Shown: positions 1 through 8,044 of the stretch, piece after piece
Layout of the letters: every line of letters starts with the position of its first letter
How positions within the stretch are numbered: the stretch's first letter is position 1
NCBI RefSeq assembly: GCF_046542825.1
Contig: NZ_JBKHAQ010000114.1
Location: 1 to 8,639, forward strand
Direction of reading: 5' to 3'
Length of the DNA: 8,639 nucleotides
Source: Rhodosalinus sp046542825
GTDB taxonomy: Bacteria; Pseudomonadota; Alphaproteobacteria; Rhodobacterales; Rhodobacteraceae
Translations under genes and position numbers: made by a program
The notes under the pieces: model-generated
Databases searched by the model: none
What the model was told of the DNA's origin: nothing
The model's input: the letters and a program-made list of their open reading frames with translations, nothing else

Positions 1-4
1 GTCG

Positions 5-84
5 CGCCGCAGGCGCGCCATTCAACGGATTCGCCGCAGGCGCGCCATTCAACGGATTCGCCGCAGGCGCGCCATTCAACGGTT
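5..84. repeat. 27-bp tandem repeat, three copies, downstream of parC
   Basis: Three head-to-tail copies of a 27-bp unit occupy 5-31, 32-58 and 59-84. Copies 1 and 2 are identical. Copy 3 has lost one base near its end (26 bp), and a degenerate fragment of the unit start follows at 85-90. Each unit contains the 8-bp palindrome GGCGCGCC. There are no unique spacers, so this is a tandem repeat and not a CRISPR. It lies 55 bp beyond the parC stop codon. The remaining 85-138 holds no gene; it contains a perfect 12-bp palindrome at 115-126 (GGACGCGCGTCC) that could form a weak hairpin after parC but has no T-tract. The array may continue to the left of the window, although positions 1-4 do not fit the unit well. 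Function unknown. Confidence 0.9.
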
Positions 85-138
85 CGCCGCGGGTCCGCCA
101 GCCGAGTCAGGGCCGGACGCGCGTCCGCCCAAGCCGGC

Positions 139-2541
<2,403 letters not shown>

Positions 2542-2595
2542 ATCCTCGCGGCGAGGGTCGGTAAAGCCGGCCGGAGCCCAGGCTGCCGTAGGGTC

Positions 2596-2619
2596 GCGTT
2601 TTCGCTTCGGCGAAACCGC
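2596..2619. other. Stable hairpin with TTCG tetraloop in the parC / SH3 divergent spacer
   Basis: The arms 2596-2605 and 2610-2619 pair over ten positions with one mismatch around a TTCG loop closed by C-G. On a plus-strand transcript this would be the very stable C(UUCG)G tetraloop. It lies in the 159-bp non-coding spacer between the divergently transcribed parC and SH3 genes, so it could sit in the 5' leader of the plus-strand gene or in the promoter region of either one. I see no convincing -35/-10 pair for either gene in this spacer. The pairing is read directly from the sequence; any role is inference. Confidence 0.55.
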
Positions 2620-2633
2620 AGAATCGCTTAAAG

Positions 2634-2677
2634 ACCGAAGCCGTGCCCGTTTTTTGCTGCCCGGGGCATGCTTCGGT
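2634..2677. other. Long interrupted inverted repeat upstream of the SH3 gene
   Basis: An 8-bp perfect outer stem (2634-2641 with 2670-2677, ACCGAAGC / GCTTCGGT) encloses a 5-bp inner stem (TGCCC 2644-2648 with GGGCA 2664-2668) and a loop containing six T's. The structure ends 23 bp before the SH3 gene start and just before its GGGGGA ribosome-binding site. It could be an mRNA leader hairpin, an operator for a dimeric regulator, or a remnant of a mobile palindrome. It is too asymmetric to be a confident terminator for either strand. Confidence 0.45.
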
Positions 2678-2700
2678 TTCGGATCGGGGGATTTTGACCC

Positions 2701-3285
2701 ATGTGGGGTTTCATCATTGCGACGTTCGTTTTCCTTGCACTTGTGTTCTATCAGGCGAGCGGCGGGGCGGATTACCAGCCGTCGGCAAGTTCGCTCCAGG
2801 CGCAGGAGCGTGCCGTGCCCGCAGCGCCGGCCGAACCGGCCCGGACCGCGGCCACTGCCGATGCGCCGGCCGCGGGCACGCAAGCGACCGCCGGCGTCAC
2901 GCTTGCCGCCGCGCGCGCGCAGCCCGAAGCGCCCCGCGACTTCGACAGGGACACGCCGGAGCCCGACGATGGCGGCCTTTTTTCCTCGGTGGTGATGCCC
3001 TCGGGCGCCACAAGGGAGCCGCAGGCACCGGCAATGGAGCCGCAGGCACCGGCCACAACACCCCCCGTCGTCTCTGCCTCGGCCGCGAACCTGCGAGCCG
3101 TGGGCGGCAATCGGGTCAACATGCGGGCCGGTCCCGGCACGGGTTACGGCGTGCTGACCACGCTGTCGCGCGGCGATCGGGTGATCGTGCTCGACGATCC
3201 CGGACAGGGCTGGGTAAAACTGCGTGTGCAGGACGGGGGGCGCGTCGGCTGGATGGCCGCATCGCTTCTGGATCAGGCCGACTGA
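2701..3285 (+). CDS. Membrane-anchored SH3b-domain protein
   Basis: A 194-residue protein in three parts. Residues 2-18 form one hydrophobic N-terminal segment (signal anchor, no clear signal-peptidase site). Residues about 19-125 are an Ala/Pro-rich low-complexity linker. Residues about 129-191 are a bacterial SH3 domain with the hallmark VNMRAGPGTGYGVL, then GDRVIVLD, GWVKLRV and GRVGWMAASLL. Bacterial SH3 domains of this type usually bind cell-wall peptides or other partners in the periplasm, so the domain is expected to face the periplasm; no catalytic domain is attached. The linker holds a 7-residue duplication (EPQAPA twice). The start at 2701 is preceded by a GGGGGA site at 2686-2691, about 9 nt away. 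It is divergent from parC and is followed after 55 bp by the SDR gene on the same strand. The precise function is unknown. Confidence 0.88.
   Translation: MWGFIIATFVFLALVFYQASGGADYQPSASSLQAQERAVPAAPAEPARTAATADAPAAGTQATAGVTLAAARAQPEAPRDFDRDTPEPDDGGLFSSVVMPSGATREPQAPAMEPQAPATTPPVVSASAANLRAVGGNRVNMRAGPGTGYGVLTTLSRGDRVIVLDDPGQGWVKLRVQDGGRVGWMAASLLDQAD
3015..3053 (+). repeat. Short in-frame direct repeat in the SH3 protein linker
   Basis: An identical 18-bp stretch occurs at 3015-3032 and 3036-3053 with a 21-bp period, encoding EPQAPA twice in the disordered linker. This looks like recent slippage in a region under little length constraint. Confidence 0.85.
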
Positions 3286-3314
3286 GCCGCTTGCGCCGCG
3301 CGGCCCGCCGTCCT

Positions 3315-3337
3315 AGGCCCCCCGAAAGGGAGGGCTT
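3315..3337 (+). promoter_or_regulatory. Hairpin covering the ribosome-binding site of the SDR gene
   Basis: On the plus strand, CCC-GAAA-GGG (3321-3330, a GNRA-type tetraloop) is extended past a bulged A3331 by pairing of 3315-3320 with 3332-3337. The total is about nine base pairs, one of them G-U. The 3' arm contains the purine-rich GGGAGGG (3328-3334), the Shine-Dalgarno sequence of the SDR gene starting at 3341. Folding would hide the ribosome-binding site. The run of three T's after the arm is too short for a confident terminator. The pairing is visible; regulation is inference. Confidence 0.35.
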
Positions 3338-3340
3338 TGG

Positions 3341-4165
3341 ATGGCGCAGCGCACGATCCTGATCACCGGCTGTTCCAGCGGCATCGGCCTGGACGCCGCG
3401 CGCGCGCTTGTGCGTCGCGACTGGCGGGTGTTCGCGGCCTGCCGGCGGCCGGAGGACTGCGCGCGCCTGCAGGCCGAGGGGCTGGAAAGCCCCCTGATCG
3501 ATTACGAGGACCCCGCCAGCATTCAGGCAGGCATGGCAGAGGTGCTGGAGGCCACCGGCGGCCGGCTCGACGCGCTCTTCAACAACGGCGCCTACGCGAT
3601 CCCCGGCCCGCTGGAGGACGTGCCAGCCCCCGCCCTGCGCGCGATCTTCGAGGCCAATGTCATCGGCTGGCACGACCTGACGCGCCGCGCGATCCCCGCC
3701 ATGCGGGCGCAGGGCGCGGGCCGAATCGTGAACTGCTCTTCCGTTCTGGGCTTCACGCCCGCCAAATGGCGCGGCGCCTATGTTGCCAGCAAGTTCGCGC
3801 TGGAGGGGATGACGGACGTGTTGCGGCTGGAGATGGCAGGCACCGGCATCCATGTCGTGCTGATCCAGCCCGGGCCGATCGACACGCCGTTCCGCGAAAA
3901 CGCGGTCAGGCAGTTCGAGAAATGGGTCGACTGGGAAAGCTCGCCGCGCGCCGACGACTATCGCGCCACCCTGCTCGACCGGCTCTACAAGGGGGCAGAG
4001 ATGCGCTCCTGGCCGGCCTCTGCCGTGACCGAGGCGCTGATCCGCGCGCTCGACTCGCCCCGCCCGCGGGCGCGCTATCCCGTCACCACGCCGACGCGCG
4101 CTGCCGCCGTCATGCGCCGGGCGCTGGGCGGGCGGATGCTCGACCGGGTGCTGGATCGGTTGTGA
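3341..4165 (+). CDS. Classical short-chain dehydrogenase/reductase (SDR)
   Basis: A 274-residue cytosolic NAD(P)-dependent oxidoreductase of the classical SDR family. Visible motifs: the Rossmann dinucleotide loop TGCSSGIG (9-16); NNGAY at 81-85, in place of the usual NNAG; Asn106 of the active-site tetrad in FEANVIG; Ser134 in NCSSVLG; YVASK with Tyr147 and Lys151; and PGPIDTPF (178-184). Arginine-rich positions after the second strand (CRRPED, 34-39) would suit NADP, but this is only suggestive. The length is at the upper end for the classical type. The substrate cannot be read from the sequence; steroid/retinoid-type and sugar/acyl reductases share this layout. The start ATG has GGGAGGG about 6 nt upstream, partly inside a possible hairpin. 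The gene lies 55 bp after the SH3 gene and 65 bp before the HIG1-type gene. Confidence 0.92.
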   Translation: MAQRTILITGCSSGIGLDAARALVRRDWRVFAACRRPEDCARLQAEGLESPLIDYEDPASIQAGMAEVLEATGGRLDALFNNGAYAIPGPLEDVPAPALRAIFEANVIGWHDLTRRAIPAMRAQGAGRIVNCSSVLGFTPAKWRGAYVASKFALEGMTDVLRLEMAGTGIHVVLIQPGPIDTPFRENAVRQFEKWVDWESSPRADDYRATLLDRLYKGAEMRSWPASAVTEALIRALDSPRPRARYPVTTPTRAAAVMRRALGGRMLDRVLDRL

Positions 4166-4230
4166 CGGGGTTCGCTTTTTCCGCCCGCTCCGCTATCTGC
4201 GCGATCTGACCGCGAACAAAAGGACTGATC

Positions 4231-4434
4231 ATGGCATCCGACCCGCTCTTCTACGTCGTGGCGATTGCCGTGCTGATCGTGCTGGGCATCCTGCTGGTGG
4301 GCGTCGGCGGCTTCGCCCGCGGCGGCGAGTTCAACCGGAAGCATGGCAACCGGCTGATGCGCTGGCGGATCATCGCGCAGTTCGTCGCGGTGGTGGTCAT
4401 ACTGTTGTTTGTCTGGATTCGCAGCGGAGGCTGA
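4231..4434 (+). CDS. HIG1-type twin-transmembrane protein
   Basis: A 67-residue inner-membrane protein with two predicted membrane helices (about 6-27 and 48-63) joined by a positively charged loop. The loop and the start of helix 2 carry NRLMRWRIIAQ (40-50), which fits the HIG1/RCF1 consensus (Q/I)x3(R/H)xRx3Q except that the first residue is Asn. In mitochondria and some alphaproteobacteria, HIG1 proteins associate with cytochrome c oxidase or respiratory supercomplexes; by analogy this one may too, but nothing in the window proves it. The start ATG is preceded by AAAAGGA about 6 nt away. Only one base separates its stop from the adenosyltransferase ATG, whose ribosome-binding site lies inside this gene, so the two are almost certainly cotranscribed and probably translationally coupled. 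Confidence 0.85.
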   Translation: MASDPLFYVVAIAVLIVLGILLVGVGGFARGGEFNRKHGNRLMRWRIIAQFVAVVVILLFVWIRSGG

Positions 4435-4435
4435 A

Positions 4436-5008
4436 ATGGTCGTTCTGAACAAGATCTACACCCGAACCGGCGATGCCGGCGACACGGCGCTGGGCGATGG
4501 CAGCCGCGTGGCGAAGCACGCGCTACGCGTCGCCGCCTACGGCACGGTGGACGAGTTGAACGCAACGCTGGGCCTTGCCCGGCTGCAGGCCGAGGGCGAA
4601 CTGGACGCGCAGCTTTCGCGCATCCAGAACGACCTCTTCGATCTGGGCGCCGATCTCTGCTGCCCCGACATGGAGCGCGACGCCGAGGCGGAGTATCCCC
4701 GCCTGCGCATGATCGACGCCCAGGTGGAGCGGCTGGAGCGCGAGATCGACGCGATGAACGAACGGCTGGAGCCGCTGCGCAGCTTCATCCTGCCCGCGGG
4801 CTCCGCGCTCTCGGCGCATCTGCACCTCTGCCGCACGGTGGCCCGGCGGGCCGAGCGCAACGCCGTGGAACTCGCCACGATGGAGCATGTGAATCCCGCT
4901 GCGATAAAATACCTCAACCGCCTTTCGGACTGGTTCTTCGTCGCCGCCCGCATCGCCAACGACGAAGGCCGCGCCGACGTGCTCTGGGTTCCGGGGGCGA
5001 ACCGGTGA
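4436..5008 (+). CDS. ATP:cob(I)alamin adenosyltransferase, PduO/MMAB type
   Basis: This enzyme transfers the 5'-deoxyadenosyl group of ATP to cob(I)alamin, giving coenzyme B12 for adenosylcobalamin-dependent mutases. The product is a 190-residue helical-bundle protein that works as a trimer in this family. Motifs: the N-terminal ATP-binding YTRTGDAGDTALGDG (8-22), YGTVDELNATLG (35-46), the Arg-rich CRTVARRAER (132-141, with the ATP-contacting arginines) and KYLNRLSDWFFVAAR (158-172). The start at 4436 is chosen over one nine codons upstream (4409) because GGAGG at 4426-4430 sits 5 nt before it and the longer start would overlap the HIG1 gene. Its last codons and stop lie inside the first copy of the 87-bp-period repeat. 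No cobalamin riboswitch is apparent; only 65 bp of non-coding sequence precede the HIG1-ATR pair. Confidence 0.94.
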   Translation: MVVLNKIYTRTGDAGDTALGDGSRVAKHALRVAAYGTVDELNATLGLARLQAEGELDAQLSRIQNDLFDLGADLCCPDMERDAEAEYPRLRMIDAQVERLEREIDAMNERLEPLRSFILPAGSALSAHLHLCRTVARRAERNAVELATMEHVNPAAIKYLNRLSDWFFVAARIANDEGRADVLWVPGANR

Positions 5009-5137
5009 GCGCAGCGAACCGGCGGGCCGTCCGATGGACGGACCGGCCCCCGGAAGCGCGGAGCGCCGGGCCGAAGGCCGGGGGCGAACCGGTGAGCGCA
5101 GCGAGCCGGCAGGCCGTCCGGTGGACGGACCGGCCCC
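4993..5137 (+). repeat. Palindrome-bearing direct repeat at the 3' end of the adenosyltransferase gene
   Basis: Two 58-bp copies, 4993-5050 and 5080-5137, are offset by 87 bp and differ at three positions. A 29-bp GC-rich spacer (5051-5079) separates them. Each copy contains a palindrome that can fold as a hairpin. In copy 1, 5024-5033 pairs with 5039-5049 (ten pairs, one bulged C, five-base loop). In copy 2, 5112-5120 pairs with 5126-5136 (nine pairs). Two of the three differences fall in the loop or outside the stem and the third only removes the terminal pair, so the fold is retained. Copy 1 begins within the last five codons of the adenosyltransferase and contains its stop. It resembles extragenic palindromic (REP-like) elements or a local 87-bp tandem duplication. 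There is no T-tract, so it is not a standard terminator, though it may stabilise or attenuate the transcript. Confidence 0.88.
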
Positions 5138-5296
5138 GCGTGCGGTGTCCCGCGACGGACGACTTGCGACGTTCCGGGCGCGCGGGATGACGATTTTGCC
5201 CTGTCACCGAGGGAAACGACCCGCTAAGACGCGGCCGAAGAGACGGACGACCGCGCCTGCGGCGACCAGCGCGACTAACTAGGGAGAGCCACGCCG
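5138..5296 (+). other. Non-coding leader of etfBA
   Basis: This is the part of the 288-bp gap between the adenosyltransferase and etfB that lies beyond the repeat. I see no credible gene and no confident promoter. TTGCGA (5164-5169) and TTGCCC (5196-5201) could be -35 elements, but neither has a good -10 at 16-18 bp. The ribosome-binding site AGGGAGAG (5281-5288) is clear. The length of the gap suggests that etfBA has its own promoter here. Confidence 0.4.
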
Positions 5297-6055
5297 ATGA
5301 AGGTACTCGTGCCTGTGAAGCGCGTGATCGACTACAACGTGAAGGTCCGTGTCAAGGCGGACGGATCGGGCGTCGATCTCGCCAACGTCAAGATGTCGAT
5401 GAACCCCTTCGACGAGATCGCCGTCGAAGAGGCGATCCGCCTGAAGGAGGCCGGCAAGGTCGATGAGGTCGTCGCCGTCTCGATCGGCGTGAAGCAGGCG
5501 CAGGAAACGCTGCGCACCGCGCTCGCCATGGGCGCCGACCGCGCAATCCTGATCGTCGCCGCCGACGACGTGCACCAGGACATCGAGCCGCTGGCCGTCG
5601 CCAAGCTGCTGGCCAGGGTGATCGAGGAGGAACAGCCCGGCCTCGTGCTCTGCGGCAAGCAGGCGATCGACAACGACATGAACGCCACCGGGCAGATGCT
5701 GTCCGCGCTGCTGGGCTGGAGCCAGGCGATGTACGCCAACAAGGTCGAGATCGAGGGCGAGCACGCCGTCGTCACCCGCGAGGTGGACGGCGGCCTGCAG
5801 ACCGTGAAGGTGAAGATGCCCACGATCATCTCGGCCGACCTGCGCCTGAACGAGCCGCGCTATGCCTCGCTGCCCAACATCATGAAGGCGAAGAAGAAGC
5901 CGCTCGACGAAAAGACCGCCGCCGACTACGGCGTGGACGTCGCGCCGCGCCTCGAGGTGGTCAAGACGGCCGAGCCGCCGACGCGCAAGGCGGGCGAGAT
6001 GGTGGGCTCGGTCGACGAGCTGGTGGCGAAACTGAAAGAAGCGGGGGTGGTGTGA
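5297..6055 (+). CDS. etfB: Electron transfer flavoprotein subunit beta
   Basis: EtfB is the AMP-binding subunit of the soluble ETF heterodimer, which accepts electrons from acyl-CoA and other flavin dehydrogenases and passes them to ETF:ubiquinone oxidoreductase at the membrane. The 252-residue length is typical of the housekeeping (group I) ETF. Diagnostic stretches include KVLVPVKRVIDYNVKVRV (2-19), MSMNPFDEIAVEEAIRLKE (33-51), the nucleotide-binding region LVLCGKQAIDNDMNATGQ (116-133), and the recognition-loop sequence LRLNEPRYASLPNIMKAKKK (182-201) that contacts partner dehydrogenases. The start ATG follows AGGGAGAG. The stop codon shares one base with the etfA start, so the two subunits are translationally coupled and made in equal amounts. 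Confidence 0.97.
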   Translation: MKVLVPVKRVIDYNVKVRVKADGSGVDLANVKMSMNPFDEIAVEEAIRLKEAGKVDEVVAVSIGVKQAQETLRTALAMGADRAILIVAADDVHQDIEPLAVAKLLARVIEEEQPGLVLCGKQAIDNDMNATGQMLSALLGWSQAMYANKVEIEGEHAVVTREVDGGLQTVKVKMPTIISADLRLNEPRYASLPNIMKAKKKPLDEKTAADYGVDVAPRLEVVKTAEPPTRKAGEMVGSVDELVAKLKEAGVV

Positions 6056-6981
6056 TGGCCGTTCTGCTGATTGCCGAGATCACCGATGGCGCGCTGGCGA
6101 TGGACGCCACCGCCAAGGCCATGACGGCCGCGAAGCAGCTGGGCGAGGTGACCGTGCTGGCCGCCGGTGCCAAGGCGGCGGATGCCGCCGCAGAGGCCGC
6201 CACGCTCGACGGCGCGGCCAAGGTGCTCTGCGCCGAGGATGCGCTTTACGGCCACCGGCTGGCAGAGCCCACGGCAGCACTGATCGCGGAGCTGGCGAAG
6301 GACTACGATCACATCGTCGCGCCGGCGACGACGGACGCCAAGAACATCCTGCCGCGGGTCGCGGCCCTGCTTGACGTCATGGTCATCTCTGACGTGACGG
6401 CGGTGGTCGATGCCGACACCTTCGAGCGGCCGATCTATGCCGGCAACGCGGTGCAGACGGTCAAGTCCTCCGACGCGAAGAAGGTGCTGACGGTGCGCAC
6501 CTCGACCTTCGACGCGGCCGGACAGGGCGGCTCTGCCCCGGTCGAGACCATCGGCGCAGCCGCCGATCCGGGCCTCAGCGAATGGGTCGAGGACAAGGTG
6601 GCCGAAAGCGACCGGCCCGAGCTGACCTCTGCCGGCATCGTCGTCTCGGGCGGGCGCGGTATCGGGTCCGAGGAAGATTTCAAGATCATCGAGAAGCTCG
6701 CCGACAAGCTGGGCGCCGCCGTGGGCGCCAGCCGCGCGGCCGTCGATTCGGGCTTTGCTCCGAACGACTGGCAGGTGGGCCAGACCGGCAAGGTCGTGGC
6801 ACCGGAGCTCTATATCGCCGTGGGGATTTCCGGCGCGATCCAGCACCTTGCCGGCATGAAGGACTCGAAGATCATCGTCGCCATCAACAAGGACGAGGAG
6901 GCGCCGATCTTCCAGGTGGCCGATTACGGGCTGGTGGCCGACCTCTTCACCGCCGTGCCGGAGCTGACCGAAAAGCTCTGA
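6055..6981 (+). CDS. etfA: Electron transfer flavoprotein subunit alpha
   Basis: EtfA is the FAD-binding subunit that pairs with EtfB. The 308-residue product has a variable N-terminal alpha/beta domain (1 to about 185) and the conserved C-terminal FAD domain (about 190-308). The FAD domain has VVSGGRGIG (196-204), ASRAAVDSG (225-233), QVGQTGK (240-246), and the ETF-alpha signature LYIAVGISGAIQHLAG (252-267) followed by IIVAIN (273-278) and VADYGLVADLF (288-298). The ATG at 6055 overlaps the etfB stop by one base. A GTG one codon upstream (6052) is possible but less likely. A purine-rich AAAGAAGCGGGGG just upstream serves as the ribosome-binding site. A strong terminator follows, so the operon ends here. 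Confidence 0.97.
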   Translation: MAVLLIAEITDGALAMDATAKAMTAAKQLGEVTVLAAGAKAADAAAEAATLDGAAKVLCAEDALYGHRLAEPTAALIAELAKDYDHIVAPATTDAKNILPRVAALLDVMVISDVTAVVDADTFERPIYAGNAVQTVKSSDAKKVLTVRTSTFDAAGQGGSAPVETIGAAADPGLSEWVEDKVAESDRPELTSAGIVVSGGRGIGSEEDFKIIEKLADKLGAAVGASRAAVDSGFAPNDWQVGQTGKVVAPELYIAVGISGAIQHLAGMKDSKIIVAINKDEEAPIFQVADYGLVADLFTAVPELTEKL

Positions 6982-6999
6982 TCCCGAAGGCTTCTCTCG

Positions 7000-7035
7000 A
7001 AGGGGCCGCGCCGGTTGCTCCGGCGCGGCCCCTTT
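7000..7035 (+). terminator. Intrinsic terminator after etfA, between convergent genes
   Basis: A perfect inverted repeat (7000-7014 with 7020-7034, fifteen base pairs, almost all G-C) surrounds a five-base loop TTGCT and ends in TTT. It lies 18 bp beyond the etfA stop and 23 bp beyond the stop of the convergent DUF6473-type gene, so it is well placed to end transcription from etfA. It may also work as a hairpin for the opposite strand, although the U-run there is poor. Confidence 0.88.
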
Positions 7036-7057
7036 GCCTTCGCCTCCGCCACACGCC

Positions 7058-7885
7058 TCAGTGGAGCGGCCGATGCGCCCGCAGAACCGGCAACAGCGCC
7101 TGCGCCGCCGCCTCGTGCGCCGCCGGCCCCGGCAGCAGAGCGGATGCCGGCGCTTCGAGTCCGGGAAAAACCATGCCCTCGGTGCCCTCGTGTGCGACCG
7201 CCGGCGCCGCCTCGACCACCGCCGCAAGCTGCGGGCGCAACGCCTCGATCATCTCGCGATCCACCAGCAGGGGTTCGGGGGCACCGGGGTCGATCGCCCG
7301 TTCCGGCGGCGGGGTGCGCCCCAGCCACAGCAGCGCCACGGGCGCATCCAGCCGCGCGATCAGCGCCTCCATGCGCGCCAGCCAGCTTTCCCGCAGCCCC
7401 TCGCGCAGCCTTGCGAAGCCATCCGGCTCACGCCTCGCCAGCGCCCCGGTCATGTGCCGTGTGAAGTGGAACTCGGTGAAGTCGGCCCGCGGGAAGAGCT
7501 TGCGCATCAGCGGGCTGGGCCCGAGGAAGCGGTCGTTGCGCCGCGGATGCACGCGGTAGAACCGGTTGCTGAGGTTCTGCGCGCCCATCGCCTGCACGAC
7601 CACCAGCCGCGCCCGGCCCGCGGCGCGCAGCAGTTCAGGCTCGTGCAGGAAGCTTTCGATGCCTGCGTTCACCGCGCCGAGGTTGACGCAGGGGATGCCG
7701 GCCGCTGTCTCCAGCCGCGCGGGCCAGGGCCGCGCGATGTATTTGCCATAGGTTTCCGTGCCGCCCAGACAGGCAACGAAATCCCCCTTCAGCGCGCGTG
7801 CCGGCCCGCGGAACAGCATCCGCGACGGCCCATAGCGGCACGGCGCGTAATCGAGCCCCCCCGGGCCCGGCGCGTCGTAGCTCAT
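7058..7885 (-). CDS. DUF6473-type protein of unknown function
   Basis: A 275-residue soluble protein without signal peptide or membrane segment. It resembles the Rhodobacteraceae proteins annotated as DUF6473, recognised from stretches such as LDYAPCRYGPSRMLFRGP (11-28), LGGTETYGKYI (40-50), VNLGAVNAGIESFL (67-80), VVQAMGAQNLSNRFYRVHPR (96-115) and DFTEFHFTRHM (135-145). The ATG at 7885 is preferred because GGTGGGA lies just upstream; an upstream GTG (7894) has no such site. Function is not known. Some stretches look like SGNH/GDSL-hydrolase blocks: GGTETYG (41-47) for block I, Gly in GAVNAG for block II, GAQN (101-104) for block III, and a late His (H257). The usual Ser is replaced by Thr and a block V Asp is not evident, so hydrolase activity is doubtful. 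It is convergent with etfA and divergent from hbd. Confidence 0.8.
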   Translation of the reverse strand: MSYDAPGPGGLDYAPCRYGPSRMLFRGPARALKGDFVACLGGTETYGKYIARPWPARLETAAGIPCVNLGAVNAGIESFLHEPELLRAAGRARLVVVQAMGAQNLSNRFYRVHPRRNDRFLGPSPLMRKLFPRADFTEFHFTRHMTGALARREPDGFARLREGLRESWLARMEALIARLDAPVALLWLGRTPPPERAIDPGAPEPLLVDREMIEALRPQLAAVVEAAPAVAHEGTEGMVFPGLEAPASALLPGPAAHEAAAQALLPVLRAHRPLH

Positions 7886-7986
7886 GTTTCCCACCAGTTC
7901 GGTTCACCCGGAAGACAGCCTGAAACCGGTCTCTTGCGAAAAGCTTAAGGGGCGCATTCGCCTCGAATGTTGCGGATCGCGCGGCC

Positions 7987-8015
7987 TTGGCATCGCGGCC
8001 CGCTCTGCCTATGGT
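7987..8015 (+). promoter_or_regulatory. Sigma70-type promoter for hbd
   Basis: TTGGCA (7987-7992) and TATGGT (8010-8015) are separated by exactly 17 bp. They match the housekeeping consensus at five and four of six positions respectively. Transcription would begin near 8022, giving a leader of about 23 nt before the hbd ATG, with GGGGGA (8031-8036) as ribosome-binding site. The rest of the 159-bp divergent spacer (7886-7986) shows no confident promoter for the DUF6473 gene. Confidence 0.6.
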
Positions 8016-8044
8016 CCGCGCGCAGCGAACGGGGGATCGAGAGG

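Noticed and set aside
5..84. Possible CRISPR array
   Set aside because: Copies are directly adjacent with no unique spacers and there are no cas genes.
2542..2883. N-terminal extension of ParC through the upstream open frame
   Set aside because: The extra 114 codons are low-complexity, would cover the divergent spacer and the SH3 gene start, and have no counterpart in ParC proteins.
4171..4199. Promoter before the HIG1-type gene (TTCGCT, 17 bp, TATCTG)
   Set aside because: Spacing is right but each hexamer matches only three of six consensus positions, so it is not supportable from sequence alone.
4166..4230. Cobalamin riboswitch before the HIG1-adenosyltransferase pair
   Set aside because: Only 65 bp are available, which is too short for the roughly 200-nt element, and I see no B12-box-like sequence.
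5005..5190. Small GTG-start open frame overlapping the adenosyltransferase stop (61 codons)
   Set aside because: The GTGA overlap looks like coupling, but the frame is read almost entirely through the palindromic repeat and no family resemblance is seen.
5926..7227. 433-codon minus-strand open frame opposite etfA
   Set aside because: It overlaps etfB, the whole of etfA and the terminator, and its composition is typical of an antisense shadow.
7034..7948. 304-codon plus-strand open frame opposite the DUF6473 gene
   Set aside because: The minus-strand product is recognisable as a protein family, while this one is Arg/Pro/Gln-rich with no motif and begins in the terminator region.
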